Shown here: in pieces, positions 6,016-9,954 of the stretch
Numbering within the stretch: position 1 is the first letter of the stretch
Layout of the letters: each line of letters opens with the position of its first letter
Assembly: GCA_003164075.1 (NCBI GenBank)
Contig: PLRZ01000501.1
Coordinates: 4,395 to 14,348, forward strand
Source: Bryobacterales bacterium
Lineage (GTDB): Bacteria > Acidobacteriota > Terriglobia > Bryobacterales > Bryobacteraceae
Reading direction: 5' to 3'
DNA length: 9,954 nucleotides
Translations under genes and position numbers: made by a program
Notes under the pieces: model-generated
Databases searched by the model: none
Told to the model about the DNA's origin: nothing
What the model saw: the letters and a program-made list of their open reading frames with translations, nothing else

Positions 6016-6405
6016 TTACTTCCCCTCCCCATTATTCGCGCGGCCATTGCCCGACGACCACCGCCGCGCCTCATGCTTCAGAATCATGCCCTCCAGCAAT
6101 GAACGGACCACCTGCTTCTCGTCGGCGTCGAATCGCGAGACCGCCTCGAACTGCAACCGGAGGTCGTCATCGGGGCCGCGTTCGTCCTTGCCGAAAAGTA
6201 ACAGATCCGCACTCACGCTGAGAGCAGTTGCCAGATTGCGGATGACGTCGAGTGTGGGCTGCGAAGTGCCGCCTTCGTAGCGCCGCAACTGCACCACGTG
6301 GACGCCCACCCTGTCGGCCAATACCTGCTGCGTAAGGCCGCGGTGCTTGCGCAAAGCGGCCAGGTGTTGCGGGAAGTCGAGCGCCGATGCCCCTTGGTTG
6401 CCCAT
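6016..6405 (-). CDS. XRE-family helix-turn-helix regulator
   Basis: A Cro/CI-type HTH domain occupies about residues 12-71 of a 129-residue protein. LAALRKHRGLTQQVLADRVG holds the first two helices, VHVVQLRRYEGG the recognition helix, and TLDVIRNLATALSVSADLLLF the last helices. A C-terminal helical stretch (EKQVVRSLLEGMILKHEARRW, about 96-116) is typical of small XRE proteins and probably dimerises. The ATG at 6405 is chosen for its GGAG site 4 bases upstream; an in-frame start 51 bases earlier (6456) has none. The gene heads the toxin-antitoxin operon, so it most likely represses the operon, plausibly through the inverted repeat at 6465-6491. It might have been recruited from another module, since the two antitoxins lack a visible DNA-binding domain. 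Confidence 0.85.
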   Translation of the reverse strand: MGNQGASALDFPQHLAALRKHRGLTQQVLADRVGVHVVQLRRYEGGTSQPTLDVIRNLATALSVSADLLLFGKDERGPDDDLRLQFEAVSRFDADEKQVVRSLLEGMILKHEARRWSSGNGRANNGEGK

Positions 6406-6464
6406 GACTCCAAGATACGGAGGCAGGGCAAATGTGTTGGCTTCAAGAGAGATCATGTGTCATC

Positions 6465-6491
6465 GACAAGATAACACATATGTTTCTTGAC
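6465..6491. promoter_or_regulatory. Candidate operator/promoter region of the XRE-toxin-antitoxin operon
   Basis: GACAAGATAACA and TGTTTCTTGAC form an imperfect inverted repeat (about 10 of 11 pairs, allowing one single-base bulge) around ACATATGT-like central symmetry, 60 bases upstream of the XRE start. The area is the most AT-rich in the neighbourhood. A minus-strand TTGTCA lies at 6488-6493 and TTATCT at 6469-6474, but their spacing is too short for a textbook promoter, so the exact -35/-10 pair is not settled. Confidence 0.45.
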
Positions 6492-6534
6492 AAAAATCGC
6501 ATCTGCAAGCCGTTTAGGAGGAATTCCTGAAACG

Positions 6535-6579
6535 GCGCGCATACCGGACGGCGAGATCGAACGACTGAAACGGCAGATC
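6535..6579 (+). pseudogene. Possible remnant of a CHC2-type primase gene start
   Basis: The plus-strand reading ARIPDGEIERLKRQI resembles the first residues of CHC2 zinc-finger primase-like proteins, in which a short IPDEEIERLKR-type lead-in precedes the zinc finger. An AGGAGG sequence sits about 15 bases upstream. No CHC2 zinc finger follows, and the frame runs into the antisense of the hydrolase gene. The match is only about 15 residues and is recalled from memory, so the call is weak. Confidence 0.3.
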
Positions 6580-6606
6580 ACGGGGGCAGGGCCCCTACCG
6601 AAGGCG

Positions 6607-7560
6607 TTACTCCTTCGGGAACAACAACGGCAGCGCGATATCGGCGGTGAACATACACCGCGCGTTGTGGCCGCACAGCGGCACCACCACTATTTCGTGC
6701 TTGGCGCTGAGCTGCTCGTTCACGTATTTGCCGAATGCCTGGCCGCGCGCCAGCCTGGTAGCCCCTTGCGCCATCGCGGGGCAGGAAGAATCGAAGCCGC
6801 CCAGCGGCAGAATGTCGATCTCGCCTAATAGATAGGTAGCGGGCCGCGAGGCGAGTTGCTTCTTCAAGTCCTCCTCTTCGAGCCGCGCCGCATACCCGAT
6901 GCGATTCTGAAACCCGTACGGCCATCGGTCGTACGCCGCGCATTTGGTCACATCCCCCGGCCGGGTGGCGTCGATCCAGGCATAGCTGGATGGGTTCGCC
7001 ACCACGTACCGCACCGGCACACCCAGCGTCTCGTGGACCCGATTGGCCATTTCGTAGCGGTTCACGAACTGGCCGCCGGCGGAGTGGCCAGCCACCACAA
7101 TGGCCCTCAGATTGGGAAACGTCTCCTTCTTCGCCAGCTTCCGCAGAATCTCGTCGACCATGTCGAATGAAGTCAGCTTGTCGTCGGCCGTCGAGGGTCC
7201 GCCGGTCCGCCAGGAACTGCAGTTCCAACTCACTTCGTCCGGCGCCAGCGTGTCCCGGCAACCGCCGGAAGCCGAAGCGATGTGCGGCACAATCAGGATG
7301 GTGTCGTCCAGTGCGTCCGCCAGAAACGCCGCCGCCAGCGTGGAACGGAAATAGTTGTCGGCATCGCGATTGGTGCCGTGAATCACGATCAGGGCCCGCG
7401 TGATCCTCTCATTCTTCACCGTCAACGGTTGAGTCCGGTACACCATGGTGCGGGCCGGACCGCCGCCCAACGTGACGAATTCGGTGCAGGCCGTGGTCGC
7501 CATAGTGCAAGGCGCGGCATAGGCCGCTGCGGAGAGCAGGAAAGCGAGAAGTGCGCGCAT
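6607..7560 (-). CDS. Exported alpha/beta hydrolase
   Basis: The 317-residue product begins with a signal peptide (MRALLAFLLSAAAYAAP, likely cleaved after residue 16), so it should act in the periplasm or outside the cell. Alpha/beta-hydrolase marks follow: an HGTN oxyanion segment at 61-64, the nucleophile elbow GHSAGG with Ser160, an acid candidate Asp249 in LGEIDILP, and His298 in LCGHNARCMF. Cysteines at 18, 25, 101, 114, 207, 260, 297 and 302 could form disulfides, fitting an exported enzyme. The frame is open upstream to 7734, but the start at 7560 is preferred because it places the signal peptide at the N-terminus; the ribosome site there is weak. The substrate is unknown (esterase, lipase or peptidase-like). 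It stands alone on its strand. A hairpin (CCGAAGG/CCTTCGG, 6598-6618) spans the stop codon. Confidence 0.75.
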   Translation of the reverse strand: MRALLAFLLSAAAYAAPCTMATTACTEFVTLGGGPARTMVYRTQPLTVKNERITRALIVIHGTNRDADNYFRSTLAAAFLADALDDTILIVPHIASASGGCRDTLAPDEVSWNCSSWRTGGPSTADDKLTSFDMVDEILRKLAKKETFPNLRAIVVAGHSAGGQFVNRYEMANRVHETLGVPVRYVVANPSSYAWIDATRPGDVTKCAAYDRWPYGFQNRIGYAARLEEEDLKKQLASRPATYLLGEIDILPLGGFDSSCPAMAQGATRLARGQAFGKYVNEQLSAKHEIVVVPLCGHNARCMFTADIALPLLFPKE

Positions 7561-8077
7561 CTTCTTACTGTACCGGGTTACTGCACCGGTAGAGAAACCT
7601 GATCGTGAAATGCGTTGGGTGTGGAGATAGACATGGGCACGTTGGCGGCCGAGAAAATCGCTAGCGGGACCAGGGACGGACCATGAAAAGTTCGCGTACA
7701 CCGGCTGAATGGCAAGCTCTCGCCACAGTCGCACGCTCGTGCGCTGAGCGCCACCAGCCCTACTTCCACCTTCGGCGCCACCCTTAAAACGGCTCCATCG
7801 ATTCCTACCTGGAGGCGGCTTGGAAAGCCGCGGGCATTACGCCGGCGCCCATGACCACCATTGGGAATTCATCCGCCGTGTCACTCTGAATCTCACCGGC
7901 CGCATCCCTACTCCCGCCGAAGTGGTCGCCTTCGTGGCCGACACTTGAATTGAAGTTCCTCGCGGACGGCCCTGGCCTTGGGCGATGCCGCCATAAAATT
8001 ATAGTCCAGTCCTCGTGCTTGAAATGGGTCTAGCCGCCGGCGCCTGCCGGAGCCGCCAATCCGATACACTAACACCT
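7561..8077. other. Spacer between divergent hydrolase and amidohydrolase genes
   Basis: Apart from the DUF1549 relic at 7788-7948 I see no gene here. Both flanking genes point away from this stretch, so it must hold their promoters. An AT-rich patch CATAAAATTATAG (7992-8004) and a TACACT near 8065 are the only -10-like sequences I noticed, neither with a good -35. Confidence 0.5.
7788..7948 (+). pseudogene. Frameshifted fragment of a DUF1549-family gene
   Basis: Two adjoining plus-strand frames together read like the start of a DUF1549 domain. From 7788 one frame gives SIDSYLEAAWKAAGITPAPM. From about 7859 a different frame gives WEFIRRVTLNLTGRIPTP, then AEVVAFVADT and a stop at 7946-7948. 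In intact proteins of this family (often paired with DUF1553 and common in Planctomycetes and Solibacter-like acidobacteria) these two stretches are continuous. The small insertion or deletion near 7850-7862 and the missing remainder mark it as a relic. Nothing recognisable of the gene follows after 7948. Confidence 0.65.
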
Positions 8078-9682
8078 ATGCGAAAAACCCTTTTGCTCCT
8101 GGCGCTGGGAGCGCTAGCATGCGCGCAGCCCAAAGTCTCTCCCGAAAAAGAAGCCTCCATGAAGGCCGACCTCGCCGGCCAGATCGACGCCATGAAGAAA
8201 CAGGCGCAGGTGATGGTAGACAGCGTCTTCAGCTTTGGCGAACTCGGTTTTCAGGAGTTCGAAACCACTAAGTACCTCACCGGCATCCTCGAAAAAGAGG
8301 GTTTCCGGATCGAACGCGGATACGCCGGTATCCCCACCGCGTGGGTGGCCAGTTGGGGCTCCGGCAAGCCCGTAATCTCGCTGGGCAGCGACATCGACGA
8401 TATCCCGCAGGCATCGCAGAAGCCCGGCGTGGGATACCACGACCCCATCGTCGAGGGCGCTCCGGGGCATGGCGAAGGACACAATTCCGGCGTGCCGCTG
8501 AATATCGTCGCGGCCCTGGCGGTGAAGAAGGTGATGGAGCGCGAGCACCTGACGGGCACCATCCGGCTGTGGCCCGGCGTGGCCGAAGAACTGGTGGGCA
8601 CCAAAGCGTATTATGTGCGCGCGGGAATGTTCAAGGACGTGGACGTCTGCCTGTTCACCCACGTGGCTGCGAACATGGGCGTTTCGTGGGGGCCATCGCT
8701 CAATCAAAACGGGCTGGTCAGCGTGCAGTACAGTTTCGTGGGCGAGAGCGCGCACGCCGCGGCGGCGCCGTGGCGCGGCAGAAGCGCGCTGGACGCGGTG
8801 GAACTGATGGACGTGGGCTGGAACTTTCGCCGCGAGCACCTGCGCCTGGCGCAACGCTCGCACTACGTCATCACCAACGGCGGCGATCAGCCTAACGTGG
8901 TGCCGCCCACCGCTTCAGTCTGGTACTACTTCCGCGAGGCCGATTACGACCACATCATGGACATGTGGCGCATCGGCGACAACATGGCCAAGGGGGCGAC
9001 GTTGATGACCGACACGTCGTACACCTCGCGTCTTTTGGGCAGCGCCTGGCCGGGCTATTTCAACCGGCCGATCGCCGAGGACATGCAGGAGAATATCAAT
9101 AAGGTCGGCCTGCCGCAGTGGAGTGACGACGACCAGGCGCTGGCGAAGGGCATGCAGAAGGAACTGAAGCAGCCGATCCGCGGCCTGGCGACGCGGTTGC
9201 AGACGTTTCGCCCGCCACAGCCGCCACCCGCCGATGGCGGCGAAGGCGAGGGCCAGGGACCCGGACCCACCGGCGGCGGCAGCGACGATATCGGCGACGT
9301 GAGCTGGCAGGTTCCCACCGTCACGCTCCGCTTCCCCTCGAACATGCCCGGCGGCCCGGGCCACAACTGGGCCAATGGAATCTCCATGGCCACGCCGATC
9401 GCGCACAAGGGAGTGGTTGCCGGCGCCAAGGTGCAAGCCATGACGATGCTGGACATCCTGGTGCATCCCGACCTGGTGGCGAAAGCCTGGGACTATTTCA
9501 ATGTCCAGACGAAAGAGGTCAAATACAAGAGTTTCCTGCGTCCCGACGACAAGCCGGCCATCTGGCTGAATAAGGAGACGATGGAGAAGTTCCGGCCGGA
9601 GATGCAGAAGTTCTACTACGATCCCGGTAAGTACGACACTTACCTGGAACAGCTCGGAATCAAGTACCCGACCGTCCGGTAG
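8078..9682 (+). CDS. Exported M20-family amidohydrolase (AbgB-like)
   Basis: The 534-residue protein starts with a signal peptide (MRKTLLLLALGALACA, probable cleavage after the ACA at 14-16), so it should act in the periplasm. It has the M20 metallo-hydrolase layout. The first metal-site motif is GHGEGHNSG at 130-138, followed by the catalytic VAEEL at 168-172, FTHVA with His195, the lid/dimerisation segment GESAHAAAAPWRGRSALDA at 222-240 with His226, and the late metal-site GPGHNWANG at 427-434 with His429. The closest well-known relative is the p-aminobenzoyl-glutamate hydrolase subunit AbgB, but the substrate here is unknown. Two oddities stand out: Glu134 where AbgB-like proteins usually have Cys (GHACGHN), and a proline/glycine/acidic insert at 378-402. 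The start at 8078 is chosen for the signal peptide; an in-frame start 63 bases earlier would bury it. No clear ribosome site is present. Confidence 0.8.
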   Translation: MRKTLLLLALGALACAQPKVSPEKEASMKADLAGQIDAMKKQAQVMVDSVFSFGELGFQEFETTKYLTGILEKEGFRIERGYAGIPTAWVASWGSGKPVISLGSDIDDIPQASQKPGVGYHDPIVEGAPGHGEGHNSGVPLNIVAALAVKKVMEREHLTGTIRLWPGVAEELVGTKAYYVRAGMFKDVDVCLFTHVAANMGVSWGPSLNQNGLVSVQYSFVGESAHAAAAPWRGRSALDAVELMDVGWNFRREHLRLAQRSHYVITNGGDQPNVVPPTASVWYYFREADYDHIMDMWRIGDNMAKGATLMTDTSYTSRLLGSAWPGYFNRPIAEDMQENINKVGLPQWSDDDQALAKGMQKELKQPIRGLATRLQTFRPPQPPPADGGEGEGQGPGPTGGGSDDIGDVSWQVPTVTLRFPSNMPGGPGHNWANGISMATPIAHKGVVAGAKVQAMTMLDILVHPDLVAKAWDYFNVQTKEVKYKSFLRPDDKPAIWLNKETMEKFRPEMQKFYYDPGKYDTYLEQLGIKYPTVR

Positions 9683-9792
9683 GACGACGTGGCGCTGACT
9701 GCAACGCATACAGTGAAGAGCTTTTGGCTATTGGCCATTAGCTTAGTACACCGTTTCGCAAATACACCCTCGTATCTTGCACACCCAGGGCC

Positions 9793-9854
9793 AACGCTCC
9801 CTAACGGTCGCGGCTCGGAACGCGCATCGGAGCCGCGACCGTAAGGGGAGCGTT
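9793..9854. repeat. Long palindromic repeat, copy 2
   Basis: Left arm 9793-9816 and right arm 9830-9854 pair almost perfectly over 24-25 bases with one single-base difference, around a 13-base loop (GGAACGCGCATCG). The left half matches copy 1 at 4471-4504. The right half instead mirrors the left arm fully, so this is the symmetric form of the element. It begins about 110 bases after the amidohydrolase stop and might also fold in its transcript. Confidence 0.85.
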
Positions 9855-9920
9855 AGAAGGCGCGAAAAAATATCCTGTGCACTCAGACCCAACCGCTTGC
9901 TCCCGCGCGCGGCGCGGCAT

Positions 9921-9954
9921 GCGCATTTGACAGAGCCGGGCCCACAGGGCACCC
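9921..9954. repeat. Palindromic repeat, partial copy 3 cut by window end
   Basis: GCGCAT, a 4-base insert TTGA, then CAGAGCCGGGCCCA.AGGGCACCC match the centre of copy 1 (4499-4527) with one further mismatch. The right arm (expected CCGTAAGGGAGCGTTAGG) would lie just outside the window. Confidence 0.65.

Noticed and set aside
7561..7734. N-terminal extension of the alpha/beta hydrolase to 7734
   Set aside because: It would bury the signal peptide and adds no recognisable sequence; the start at 7560 is preferred.

Overview
The window looks like a chromosomal stretch of a GC-rich acidobacterium of the Solibacter/Bryobacter type. This is an inference from the gene families (periplasmic M20 amidohydrolase, a DUF1549 remnant, acidobacterial-style RelE cassettes) and from two families of interspersed repeats. 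No rRNA, tRNA, CRISPR array or intact insertion sequence was seen.

Layout. 1-667 holds no gene. It is filled with degenerate copies, in both orientations, of a repeat rich in CTCTGTG and TCTCCGTGGTGAA boxes. 668-4158 is a tight three-gene operon on the minus strand. Read from its start, it encodes a nitrilase-fold beta-ureidopropionase-type amidase, a class III aminotransferase and a PreT-like flavin/Fe-S oxidoreductase. Together these fit reductive pyrimidine breakdown to beta-alanine and onward transamination. The PreA catalytic subunit and dihydropyrimidinase are not in the window. A sigma70-like promoter with a palindrome in its spacer lies just upstream.

4159-5029 is a gene-poor spacer with a strong 18-bp-arm palindromic repeat, anonymous GC-rich DNA and a terminator. 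5030-6405 is a minus-strand toxin-antitoxin operon. It starts with an XRE regulator and continues with an antitoxin-like protein, the remnant of its RelE toxin, a second paralogous antitoxin and an intact RelE/ParE-type toxin, ending at an intrinsic terminator. An imperfect inverted repeat upstream of the regulator is a candidate autoregulatory operator. This tandem duplication, with one toxin lost and both antitoxins kept, is the most distinctive arrangement in the window.

6460-6606 contains what may be a broken start of a CHC2 primase-like gene. 6607-7560 encodes an exported alpha/beta hydrolase on the minus strand. 7561-8077 contains a frameshifted DUF1549 fragment. 8078-9682 encodes an exported M20-family amidohydrolase on the plus strand, with a proline/glycine-rich insert and Glu in place of the usual metal-site Cys. 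The last 170 bases hold a second copy of the palindromic repeat and the start of a third. No wholly new system is evident. The best leads are the half-decayed toxin-antitoxin tandem and the two repeat families.
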